In this document: positions 1 to 5,425 of the stretch, piece after piece | How positions within the stretch are numbered: the first letter of the stretch is position 1 | Layout of the letters: every line of letters begins with the position of its first letter | Source of the DNA: Campylobacterales bacterium | Lineage (GTDB): Bacteria > Campylobacterota > Campylobacteria > Campylobacterales > Nitratiruptoraceae | Reading direction: 5' to 3' | Assembly: GCA_027068245.1 (NCBI GenBank) | Contig: JAMOUF010000314.1 | Coordinates: forward strand, 1-5,425 | DNA length: 5,425 nt | The notes under the pieces: model-generated | Told to the model about the DNA's origin: nothing | The model's database searches: none | What the model saw: the letters and a program-made list of their open reading frames with translations, nothing else | Made by a program: the position numbers and the translations under genes

Positions 1-8
1 CAGAAGTT

Positions 9-1427
9 TCATACGATGATAACCGATTTTATCTCAGTATAGTCTTCCAGGGCGAATTTTGGCCCTTCTCTGCCGATTCCGGATAGCTTCACGCCCCCAT
101 ATGGCTGGATGTCAAATCTAAGCGTTGGTATATCGTTCACCACCACGCCCCCTGCCTCCGCATCCTCTATAAACCTCTTTATAAGCTCGATATCTTTGGT
201 AAAGATGGAAAACTGAAGCCCATATGGAGAGTCGTTCATCCGCCTTATGGCCTCCTCGTAGCTTTTGACCTTCACCAGGCTCACTATCGGAGCGAAAACC
301 TCCTCGCACACTATCTCCATATCGTCACGCACGTCCGCCAAAATGGCCGGATAGAAATACCTGCCCTCCCTTTTTGGCTCAAGCAGCAGTCTGGCTCCCG
401 CCTTTACCGCGCTCTCGACCCACCTTTGGGCCCTGATGGCAGCCTCTTCGTTTATAAGCGGTCCCATAAAGGTATCCGGATGGTAAGGGTCTCCCACTTT
501 GAGCTTTTTCGTATCCTCCACCAAAGCCTGTCCAAACTCCTCATATATCTCCTCCTGGACATAGATACGCTGCAAACTTATACACACCTGCCCGCTGTTT
601 ATAAAAGCGCCAACGGCGCATCTGGCGGCAGCCTCCTTTATATCGGCGCTCTTTTCGATATAGGTGGCCGCGTTTCCGCCAAGTTCGAGTGAGAGCTTTT
701 TTATACCCGCTTTTTGGGTGATAATCTTTCCTACCTGAACGCTGCCCGTAAAACTTATCTTCCTTGGAATCTCACTGCTTACCAAAGCCTCTCCAACCTC
801 CGCGTCACCGTATACTACGCTTAACATATCCGGCACTGCGTAAGGGCTTTGTATAAAGAGCTTTGCCAGTTTGTAACCTGTAATCGGAGCTTCGGGTGTC
901 GGCTTATATACCACTGCGTTGCCGGCAGCCAGAGCCGGAGCCAGCTTGTGCGCCGAGAGGTTTAGCGGAAAATTGAATGGGGTTATGGCAACCACCACAC
1001 CCATGGGAACCCTTTTATAAAAACTCATCGTCTGCCGTCCGCTGGGGGTGGCGTCGGTATTTATGGTCTCTCCGCTCATCGCCACCGCAAAATCGGCGCT
1101 AAGCTCTATGGTCTCGATGGCTCTGTCAACCTCTATGCGGCTGAACGTTATCGGTTTTCCTATCTCTTTCGTGATTGTCAGGGCAAAATCCTCTTTCTGC
1201 TCTTTTAGTCTCTTAGCCACATCCCTAAGCCAGAGCACCCTTTTGGAAAGCGGGGTGGTTTTATGCTTATCAAAGGCCTCTTTGGCAATCTTAAGAGCCT
1301 TTTTGGCATCCTCGGCGTCACAATTTGGGTAGTATCCCACAACTTTATCGTTGAAAGGGCTTCTAACCTCCAGTTTTTCATCTTTCGTGACGGGGGACGA
1401 GCCAAAGTAAATCTTTGCTTCTTCCAT
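9..1427 (-). CDS. NAD(P)-dependent aldehyde dehydrogenase (lactaldehyde / non-phosphorylating GAPDH-like ALDH)
   Basis: This 472-residue protein has the usual ALDH superfamily length and is complete. It should oxidise an aldehyde to the acid with NAD(P)+ in the cytoplasm. Visible ALDH landmarks are TPFNFPLN (149-156, oxyanion Asn152), YKPTPEAP (Lys175, cofactor binding), FTGSVQVG (226-233, Rossmann loop), LELGGN (247-252, general base Glu248), GQVCIS (279-284, nucleophile Cys282) and EEVFAP (375-380, Glu376). The stretch ITPFNFPLNLSAHK and the C-terminal GGVVVND and GIGREG motifs resemble archaeal lactaldehyde dehydrogenase (CofA-like) and GapN-type enzymes as I remember them. The residue before Cys282 is Val; classical GapN has Arg there for the substrate phosphate, which argues against a straightforward GapN. 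The substrate is therefore unresolved. The ATG follows TTAGGAG (AGGAG at 1434-1438 on the minus strand) by 6 nt. The gene is divergent from ilvE and probably monocistronic at this end; what lies beyond its stop is outside the window. Confidence 0.95.
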   Translation of the reverse strand: MEEAKIYFGSSPVTKDEKLEVRSPFNDKVVGYYPNCDAEDAKKALKIAKEAFDKHKTTPLSKRVLWLRDVAKRLKEQKEDFALTITKEIGKPITFSRIEVDRAIETIELSADFAVAMSGETINTDATPSGRQTMSFYKRVPMGVVVAITPFNFPLNLSAHKLAPALAAGNAVVYKPTPEAPITGYKLAKLFIQSPYAVPDMLSVVYGDAEVGEALVSSEIPRKISFTGSVQVGKIITQKAGIKKLSLELGGNAATYIEKSADIKEAAARCAVGAFINSGQVCISLQRIYVQEEIYEEFGQALVEDTKKLKVGDPYHPDTFMGPLINEEAAIRAQRWVESAVKAGARLLLEPKREGRYFYPAILADVRDDMEIVCEEVFAPIVSLVKVKSYEEAIRRMNDSPYGLQFSIFTKDIELIKRFIEDAEAGGVVVNDIPTLRFDIQPYGGVKLSGIGREGPKFALEDYTEIKSVIIV

Positions 1428-1453
1428 AAATTGCTCCTAAGTGGTTTTTTTAA

Positions 1454-1459
1454 ATTATA
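1454..1459 (-). promoter_or_regulatory. Consensus -10 box for the aldehyde dehydrogenase gene
   Basis: The minus strand reads TATAAT exactly, 26 nt upstream of the ALDH start codon. A transcript starting about 7 nt downstream would carry a short leader with the AGGAG ribosome-binding site. No recognisable TTGACA lies at the right distance, so this is a prediction from the -10 alone. Confidence 0.5.
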
Positions 1460-1501
1460 ACTAAAGCTATATTTTGATAAACTTAAGCAAAATTTAATGA
1501 T

Positions 1502-1507
1502 AAAGGA
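1502..1507 (+). promoter_or_regulatory. Ribosome-binding site that decides the GTG start of ilvE
   Basis: AAAGGA lies 5 nt upstream of GTG at 1513. An in-frame TAA (1510-1512) directly precedes that GTG, so no start further upstream is possible. The next in-frame ATG (1537) has no Shine-Dalgarno sequence before it. Confidence 0.75.
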
Positions 1508-1512
1508 TATAA

Positions 1513-2427
1513 GTGGAGAAGGCAAAGTTTATCTGGATGGACGGCGAGTTCGTTGACTGGGATGAGGCGAAAGTTCATGTTCTAACGCACACCCTGCACT
1601 ACGGAAACGGGGTTTTCGAGGGGACCAGGGCTTATAAAACAAACAGGGGTCTGGCGATATTCAGACTCAAAGAGCATACGAAAAGACTTCTAAATTCCGC
1701 AAAGATAGTGGCTATTAAAACACCATTTTCGCAAGAGGAGCTGGAAAAGGCGCAGATAGAGCTGTTAAGAAAAAACGGGTTCGACTCCAATGTCTATATA
1801 AGACCTCTTATATACCTTGGATACGGGGTTATGGGGCTTTATCACGCAAACGCCCCTGTAAACGTGGCTATAGCGGCCTGGAAATGGGGTGCTTATCTTG
1901 GAGAGGAGGGACTAAAAAACGGAATAAAGGTAAAAACCAGCTCCTTTACCAGAAACTCGGTAAAATCCACTATGACAAAAGCCAAGGCAGTGGCGAACTA
2001 CCTAAACAGCCAGATGGCGAAATACGAAGCCGTTATCGCCGGATATGAAGAGGCATTGCTGCTCGATGATGAGGGTTTCGTGGCAGAAGGGAGCGGAGAG
2101 TGTATCTTTATCGTTAGAGACGGGATTTTGATAACCCCGCCCAACGACAACTCTCTTGAATCCATCACCCAGGATACCATTTTACAAATAGCAAAAGAGA
2201 AAAACATCCCCGTGGAGAGAAGAAGGATAACAAGAGATGAGGTCTATATAGCCGACGAGGCCTTCTTTACAGGAACCGCGGCCGAGGTGACTCCCATAAA
2301 AGAGGTGGACGGCAGGGTCATTGGAGATGGGAAAAGAGGCGAGATGACAAGAGAGCTTCAAGAAGCCTATTTCGATATCGTCTATGGCAGAAACAGCGCT
2401 TATGAACATATGTTAACCTATATTTAA
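1513..2427 (+). CDS. ilvE: Branched-chain amino acid aminotransferase
   Basis: This is a class IV (D-amino-acid/branched-chain fold) PLP-dependent transaminase. It catalyses the reversible last step of leucine, isoleucine and valine synthesis with glutamate as amino donor, in the cytoplasm. The 304 residues match the length of E. coli IlvE. The N-terminal HTLHYGNGVFEGTRAY (26-41) corresponds to the HALHYG..VFEG.R.Y signature. WKWGAYLG (123-130) is typical of IlvE, and Lys158 in KAKAVANYL is the predicted Schiff-base lysine. Glu192 and Glu196 in AEGSGE, and GTAAEVTP (254-261), are the cofactor-phosphate and fold signatures. It starts with GTG, fixed by the in-frame TAA at 1510-1512 and AAAGGA at 1502-1507. 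It is the first gene of a tight operon, with the SPFH gene following after 9 nt. D-amino-acid transaminase or aminodeoxychorismate lyase is unlikely given the length and the WGAYLG motif. Confidence 0.95.
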   Translation: MEKAKFIWMDGEFVDWDEAKVHVLTHTLHYGNGVFEGTRAYKTNRGLAIFRLKEHTKRLLNSAKIVAIKTPFSQEELEKAQIELLRKNGFDSNVYIRPLIYLGYGVMGLYHANAPVNVAIAAWKWGAYLGEEGLKNGIKVKTSSFTRNSVKSTMTKAKAVANYLNSQMAKYEAVIAGYEEALLLDDEGFVAEGSGECIFIVRDGILITPPNDNSLESITQDTILQIAKEKNIPVERRRITRDEVYIADEAFFTGTAAEVTPIKEVDGRVIGDGKRGEMTRELQEAYFDIVYGRNSAYEHMLTYI

Positions 2428-2436
2428 GGAGAGAGA

Positions 2437-3486
2437 ATGCCAGCGGATTTAAACGACTACTTCAAAAAGAAGATGGAGGATGAGGATAAAAACGAGCCTC
2501 CGAAATTTTTACAGGATTTCAGCAAAAAGGCCTCGATTCTTTATGTGATACTTATAGTGGCGGTTCTTTTCATCGTCGCAAAACCCTATGAGATAATACA
2601 ATCTGGCGAGGTGGGAATAAAAGTTACCGCAGGTAAATACGACCCGATTCCTCTGGAGCCCGGTATTCACTTTTTTATCCCCGGAATACAAAAAATCATA
2701 AAAGTGGATACGAAAGTTAGAATCATCAACTATAAAAGCGAGCGGGATACCGCCTTTGGAAACGTAAACGAAGGCATCATAGAGAAACCGGCCATTACCG
2801 TTTTGGATGCCAGGGGACTGCCTGTAAGCATCGATTTGACGGTTCAATACAGGCTAAATCCGGCGAACGCTCCCCAGACCATCGCCACATGGGGACTTAG
2901 CTGGGAGGAAAAACTCATCAACGCCGTCGTCAGAGAGGTTGTCAGAAACGTTATAGGCAGATACAAGGCCGAGGAGCTGCCTATCAAAAGAAACGAGATA
3001 GCAAAACTTATAGAGCAGGAAATCAGAAAAAAGATAGACAGTTTCAAAAACAAACCGGTATTTTTGGAATCGGTGCAGCTTAGAGAGATCAACCTTCCTC
3101 CAAAGATCAAAGAGCAGATAGAGCGGGTCCAGATAGCCAAGCAGGAGGCCGAGAGGGTCAAATACGAGGTGGAAAAAGCGAGACAGGAGGCCGAAAAAAG
3201 AGCAGCTTTGGCAAAAGGAGAGGCAGAGGCTAAAAAAATCAGAGCCCAGGGTGAGGCTGAAAAAATTATGATAGAGGCAAAAGCGAAAGCGACGGCCAAC
3301 AAGGTTATAGGCCAAAGCCTCACGCCTAACCTTTTACAGCTAAAACAGATAGAGGTTCAGGGTAAATTCAACGAGGCTTTGAAAACCAACAGGGACGCCA
3401 AAATTTTCCTAACACCCCAGGGAGCCGTGCCAAATATCTGGATAGACACCAAGTCAGCCAAAAAATCGGCCTCCATCTCACAGTAG
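2437..3486 (+). CDS. SPFH/band-7 domain membrane protein (prohibitin/HflC/stomatin-like)
   Basis: The 349-residue protein has a charged N-terminal tail (1-32), one transmembrane anchor (about 33-48, [14 protein letters not shown]), and a band-7 domain (about 50-215) that opens with VVxxGEVGI-like residues ([15 protein letters not shown]) and EPGIHFFIP. The long, charged Ala/Glu/Lys/Arg-rich helix at about 222-290 ([22 protein letters not shown] and on; only the pattern matters) is the usual SPFH coiled coil. Family members oligomerise into membrane scaffolds, and HflK/HflC and prohibitins regulate FtsH-type proteases. Whether this one does so is inference. I recall the same ilvE-SPFH order in C. 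jejuni (Cj0269c/Cj0268c). AAGGAGAG (2426-2433) overlaps the ilvE stop and sits just before the ATG. No NfeD partner or second HflK-type gene is next to it, so it is a single-gene SPFH type. The family call is secure; the specific role is open. Confidence 0.92.
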   Translation: MPADLNDYFKKKMEDEDKNEPPKFLQDFSKKASILYVILIVAVLFIVAKPYEIIQSGEVGIKVTAGKYDPIPLEPGIHFFIPGIQKIIKVDTKVRIINYKSERDTAFGNVNEGIIEKPAITVLDARGLPVSIDLTVQYRLNPANAPQTIATWGLSWEEKLINAVVREVVRNVIGRYKAEELPIKRNEIAKLIEQEIRKKIDSFKNKPVFLESVQLREINLPPKIKEQIERVQIAKQEAERVKYEVEKARQEAEKRAALAKGEAEAKKIRAQGEAEKIMIEAKAKATANKVIGQSLTPNLLQLKQIEVQGKFNEALKTNRDAKIFLTPQGAVPNIWIDTKSAKKSASISQ

Positions 3487-3494
3487 GCCAAAAG

Positions 3495-4172
3495 ATGGAG
3501 TATAAGATAGACTGGGAAAAAAACCCGCTCATCCCGGCAATCGTCCAGGATGTGGATAGCGGGGAGGTGCTGATGATGGCCTATATGAACAAAGAGGCCT
3601 TTGAAAAGACACTGGATACGGGTTACGCCCACTACTACTCCAGAAGCAGGAAGAGGCTTTGGAAAAAGGGGGAGAGCAGCTCCCATACCCAAAAGGTAAA
3701 AGAGATGCTTTTGGACTGTGACAGCGACACTCTGCTTTTGAAGGTGGAACAGCAGGGAGTCGCCTGTCATACAGGCAGAATGAGCTGTTTTTACAAAGAT
3801 ATTAAAAGTGGCCATGCCAAAAGCGAGCCCGCAGTTGACCCAAATGTCGTCTACGAAGATGTTATAGACAGGCTTTACCATGTGATACAGGAGAAAAAGG
3901 AGGCCGACCCCTCCCGCTCATGGACGGCCAAACTTTTTAAAAGCGGCGAGAACACCATTTTGAAAAAGGTGGCCGAGGAGGCTGCCGAGTTCTGTTTTGC
4001 CGTAAAAGACGGGGATGAAAAAGAGATAGTTTACGAGGGGGCGGATTTGATATACCATATGCTGGTTGCTCTGGCCTACCGCGACATCTCCCCGGCTCTT
4101 GTAAAAGATGAGCTAAAAAGAAGATTTGGCAAAAGCGGAATAGAAGAGAAAGCTTCAAGGAAAGATAGATGA
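3495..4172 (+). CDS. hisIE: Bifunctional phosphoribosyl-AMP cyclohydrolase / phosphoribosyl-ATP pyrophosphohydrolase
   Basis: This enzyme catalyses steps 2 and 3 of histidine biosynthesis: pyrophosphate removal from PR-ATP (HisE part), then opening of the PR-AMP adenine ring (HisI part), in the cytoplasm. The N-terminal HisI domain (1 to about 103) shows [14 protein letters not shown] (49-62), DCDSD (74-78, metal-binding Asp74/76/78 and zinc Cys75) and ACHTGRMSC (90-98, zinc Cys91 and Cys98). The C-terminal HisE domain (about 120-215) is MazG-like, with [10 protein letters not shown] (157-166) and [10 protein letters not shown] (181-190) supplying the acidic magnesium site. The 225 residues are normal for a fusion, and all key residues are present. 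It begins 8 nt after the SPFH stop without a good Shine-Dalgarno sequence, so its translation probably depends on termination of the upstream gene. Its stop overlaps the RNase start as ATGA. No other his genes are adjacent, consistent with dispersed his genes. Confidence 0.97.
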   Translation: MEYKIDWEKNPLIPAIVQDVDSGEVLMMAYMNKEAFEKTLDTGYAHYYSRSRKRLWKKGESSSHTQKVKEMLLDCDSDTLLLKVEQQGVACHTGRMSCFYKDIKSGHAKSEPAVDPNVVYEDVIDRLYHVIQEKKEADPSRSWTAKLFKSGENTILKKVAEEAAEFCFAVKDGDEKEIVYEGADLIYHMLVALAYRDISPALVKDELKRRFGKSGIEEKASRKDR

Positions 4173-4825
4173 AAAAGCTGTTGGCGTTGATACTGATACC
4201 AGCCTTTTTGCTGGCCTCGGAGTATGTGCTGGCAACCCAGTGGTATCCTTCGGTATGCAAGGTAAAAAGATACAGGGCCTGCAAAAATATGCTCCCTTTT
4301 TGGAGAGAAAACCTCACACTCCATGGCCTTTGGCCCAAAAACAAAGAGTATTGCGGCGTGCCCGCCAGATGGAAGATTTTGGATAAGAAAGGAGCGTGGA
4401 ACAAAATCCCTCTGAAACTTCCCTCCCAGATAGAGCAGCTGCTGCTGCTTTATATGCCAGGCTCCATATCGGGCCTTCACAAACACGAGTGGGTAAAACA
4501 TGGCAGCTGCACCGGCAAAAGCCCCCAGCACTACTTTTTGGCCTCCATCTCTTTGGTCTCTCAGATAAACGGCTCCAAAGTCAGGGACTTTTTTCTGAAA
4601 AACAGGGGCAAAAGGGTTCAGACATACAAAATACGCCAAATCTTCGACAAGGAGTTTGGAAAGGGTGCCGGCAAAAGGGTGAAATTCGTCTGTAAAAAGG
4701 GGTATTTAACGGAACTTAGACTAAATTTGAAAGGGGTTTTGTCGACGCAGAGCTCTTTGGCGGAACTGCTAAAAAAAGCCAGAAAAACCAGGCTCGGCTG
4801 CAAAAGAGGGATGATAGCCAGATAG
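4169..4825 (+). CDS. Secreted ribonuclease T2 family protein (RNase I-like)
   Basis: This 218-residue protein has an N-terminal signal peptide (KK, then a hydrophobic core at about 4-15, with cleavage probable near 16-18), so it should act in the periplasm or outside the cell. RNase T2 enzymes cut RNA without strong base preference through 2',3'-cyclic phosphates. The mature part opens with [13 protein letters not shown], the family's first strand. Active-site segment CAS I is LTLHGLWP (49-56, His52). CAS II is HEWVKHGSC (106-114) with His106, Glu107, Lys110 and His111, so the full catalytic set is intact. Six cysteines (30, 38, 62, 114, 175, 211) could form three disulfides. The mature protein is very basic: by my count about 42 Lys/Arg against 11 Asp/Glu. 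AAGGA (4157-4161) precedes the ATG by 7 nt, and the ATG overlaps the hisIE stop (ATGA), suggesting translational coupling. The likely job is scavenging of exogenous RNA or rRNA turnover; a toxin role is less likely, as no immunity gene is next to it. Confidence 0.93.
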   Translation: MKKLLALILIPAFLLASEYVLATQWYPSVCKVKRYRACKNMLPFWRENLTLHGLWPKNKEYCGVPARWKILDKKGAWNKIPLKLPSQIEQLLLLYMPGSISGLHKHEWVKHGSCTGKSPQHYFLASISLVSQINGSKVRDFFLKNRGKRVQTYKIRQIFDKEFGKGAGKRVKFVCKKGYLTELRLNLKGVLSTQSSLAELLKKARKTRLGCKRGMIAR

Positions 4826-4843
4826 TTTGCTACTTTTGTTGCA

Positions 4844-4898
4844 CTCTTTGTATTAAATATAGTTTATAATAATCAACTAATAAATCTAATACAAGGAG
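4844..4898 (+). repeat. Inverted repeat that can sequester the Shine-Dalgarno sequence
   Basis: CTCTTTGTATTA (4844-4855) pairs with TAATACAAGGAG (4887-4898): 11 Watson-Crick pairs and one G-U (T4847 with G4895), with a 31-nt loop. The right arm includes AAGGAG of the ribosome-binding site. In RNA this would be a long-loop hairpin masking the start of the YfdX-like gene. In DNA the arm centres are 43 bp apart, about four helical turns, flanking the -10 box, so paired operators are an alternative. The repeat is read directly from the sequence; its function is inference. Confidence 0.6.
4865..4870 (+). promoter_or_regulatory. Consensus -10 box for the YfdX-like gene
   Basis: TATAAT is exact and is preceded by a T-rich tract. 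It predicts a transcription start near 4877 and a leader of about 28 nt. The best -35-like hexamer, TTGCAC (4839-4844), is 20 nt upstream, longer than the usual 17, so the promoter may rely on the -10 and the T-rich upstream DNA as Campylobacterota promoters often do. Confidence 0.55.
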
Positions 4899-4899
4899 G
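4893..4899 (+). promoter_or_regulatory. Strong ribosome-binding site of the YfdX-like gene
   Basis: AAGGAGG lies 5 nt before ATG at 4905 and is the strongest Shine-Dalgarno sequence in the window. Six of its seven bases lie inside the right arm of the inverted repeat. Confidence 0.85.
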
Positions 4900-4904
4900 C
4901 TCAA

Positions 4905-5425
4905 ATGAGCAAAAGAAGAGAAGAGAACAAAGAGGTTACCAAAAAGGTAGAGGCGGCAAAAGAGAACTATGTGGACACTCAGGACCGAAGGGTTTCCGAT
5001 GAGGCCGTAGAAGCCATAAATATGATAGTGGACGTTATCAACCTTTTGAAAGAGAAGAAAAAGGATGAGGCAATATCCACTATCGAAAAGGTGTTGGGTA
5101 AACTTGAGGTGCTAATAGCAAGAGATCCGGATCTGCAACTCGTTCCCGTGGATGTAAAAGAGCAGATTATCGATTTTCCAGGAACCGTTTCCGATGTGGA
5201 AGCTGCCAAGAAGGTGGTAAAAGAGCTTATTGACGAAGGCGAGGTTCAAATAGCCAGAGACATAATGCTAAATCTTGCCAGCGAGCTTGACATCATCATA
5301 ACCGCACTTCCTGTGGGAACCTATCCGGTGGCGCTGAAAGCTATCGTGCCACTTATAGAGCAGGAGAAATTTGAAGAGGCGATAGCGCTGCTTATAGAGG
5401 TGCTTGAGACACTCGTGCTTGAGAA
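4905..5425 (+). CDS. YfdX family protein, 3' end cut off by the window
   Basis: The frame stays open from ATG 4905 to the right edge: 173 codons plus 2 nt, with no stop. The product is largely helical and acidic, rich in Glu, Lys, Ile and Val. A charged N-terminus (1-30) is followed by helical hairpin repeats. The segments GKLEVLIARDPDLQLVPVDV (65-84) and IIDFPGTVSDVEAAKKVVKE (88-107), and then SELDIIITALPVGTYPVALK (126-145), match my memory of YfdX-domain proteins: the 'ARxPxLxLVPVDV' core and the 'TxxPxxTYPxAxK' core. E. coli YfdX belongs to the EvgA acid/multidrug-response regulon, but its biochemical activity is not well defined. There is no signal peptide here, so a cytoplasmic location is predicted. 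The gene is not tightly spaced to the upstream operon and has its own -10 box and strong ribosome-binding site. By family length, only the last few tens of residues are probably missing. Confidence 0.75.
   Translation, partial: MSKRREENKEVTKKVEAAKENYVDTQDRRVSDEAVEAINMIVDVINLLKEKKKDEAISTIEKVLGKLEVLIARDPDLQLVPVDVKEQIIDFPGTVSDVEAAKKVVKELIDEGEVQIARDIMLNLASELDIIITALPVGTYPVALKAIVPLIEQEKFEEAIALLIEVLETLVLE

Larger units (their letters stand above)
1428..1512. promoter_or_regulatory. Divergent intergenic promoter region (ALDH / ilvE operon)
   Basis: This 85-bp AT-rich spacer must hold both divergent promoters. On the minus strand a perfect TATAAT (1459-1454) would start ALDH transcription near 1447 and leave a leader of about 20 nt. 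No good -35 is seen, which is common for Campylobacterota sigma-70 promoters. For the plus strand, TATATT at 1468-1473 (5 of 6 matches) is the best -10 candidate, but it is weak. A 6-bp inverted repeat, ATTTTG (1471-1476) and CAAAAT (1488-1493), lies between the two and could be an operator or chance. Confidence 0.6.
4826..4904. promoter_or_regulatory. Intergenic leader/promoter region of the YfdX-like gene
   Basis: This 79-bp AT-rich spacer has no rho-independent terminator behind the RNase gene that I can see. It contains a perfect TATAAT, a strong Shine-Dalgarno sequence, and a long inverted repeat that joins the two ends of the spacer. Read-through from the upstream operon therefore looks possible. 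Confidence 0.6.

Noticed and set aside
426..692. Plus-strand open frame inside the ALDH gene.
   Set aside because: It lies fully opposite a well-conserved ALDH coding stretch and has no recognisable motif or ribosome-binding site.
3130..3290. Repetitive GAGGC/AAAAGCG-type DNA in the SPFH gene as a possible nucleotide repeat.
   Set aside because: It is explained by repeated Glu, Ala, Lys codons of the coiled-coil helix; there is no exact DNA repeat unit.
2844..3323. Long open minus-strand frames opposite the SPFH gene (about 155 residues).
   Set aside because: They are hydrophobic, Ser/Leu/Phe-rich mirror translations of the Glu/Lys/Ala-rich coiled coil, lack a ribosome-binding site, and match no family.
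3937..4639. Long minus-strand frames opposite hisIE and the RNase T2 gene.
   Set aside because: Both plus-strand genes have full catalytic motif sets and good context. The antisense translations show no domain pattern and no ribosome-binding site.
4169..4825. RNase T2 protein as a secreted toxin of a toxin-immunity pair.
   Set aside because: There is no toxin-delivery domain, and no small immunity gene follows. The next gene is YfdX-like with its own promoter. A general periplasmic RNase is the simpler reading.
4827..4843. Sigma-54-like element TTGCTAC...TTGCA upstream of the YfdX-like gene.
   Set aside because: The TTGCA half and the spacing fit, but the near-invariant GG of the -24 element reads GC. 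A perfect TATAAT lies downstream, so a sigma-70 promoter is the simpler explanation.

Overview
The window looks like part of a Campylobacterota (Epsilonproteobacteria) chromosome, probably from a free-living or chemolithotrophic lineage rather than a host-adapted one. This is an inference from four things: AT-rich spacers between moderate-GC genes, heavy use of AGA/AGG, AAA and ATA codons, very tight gene packing, and the ilvE / SPFH-protein pair, an order I recall from Campylobacter jejuni. The genus cannot be fixed from the sequence alone.

Layout. Positions 9-1427 (minus) hold a complete aldehyde dehydrogenase. An 85-bp AT-rich spacer (1428-1512) separates it from a divergent plus-strand cluster. 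That cluster is ilvE (branched-chain aminotransferase, GTG start), an SPFH/band-7 (prohibitin/HflC-like) membrane-anchored protein, hisIE (bifunctional histidine-biosynthesis enzyme), and a secreted RNase T2-family ribonuclease. The gaps are 9 nt, 8 nt and a 4-nt ATGA overlap, so the four genes very probably form one operon. After a 79-bp AT-rich spacer (4826-4904) with its own consensus -10 box, a sixth gene begins at 4905. It resembles the YfdX family and runs off the right edge after 173 codons.

Functionally this is mostly housekeeping: two amino-acid biosynthesis enzymes, a membrane scaffold protein, a central-metabolism type dehydrogenase, and a periplasmic RNase attached to the end of the operon. 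No RNA genes, CRISPR arrays, insertion sequences or phage genes were seen.

The most interesting signal is a 12-bp inverted repeat (4844-4855 / 4887-4898, 11 Watson-Crick pairs plus one G-U) in front of the YfdX-like gene. Its right arm contains most of the Shine-Dalgarno sequence, and its left arm lies upstream of the start point predicted for the gene's own promoter. Only RNA reading through from the upstream operon could therefore fold and hide the ribosome-binding site. I saw no clear new multi-gene system.
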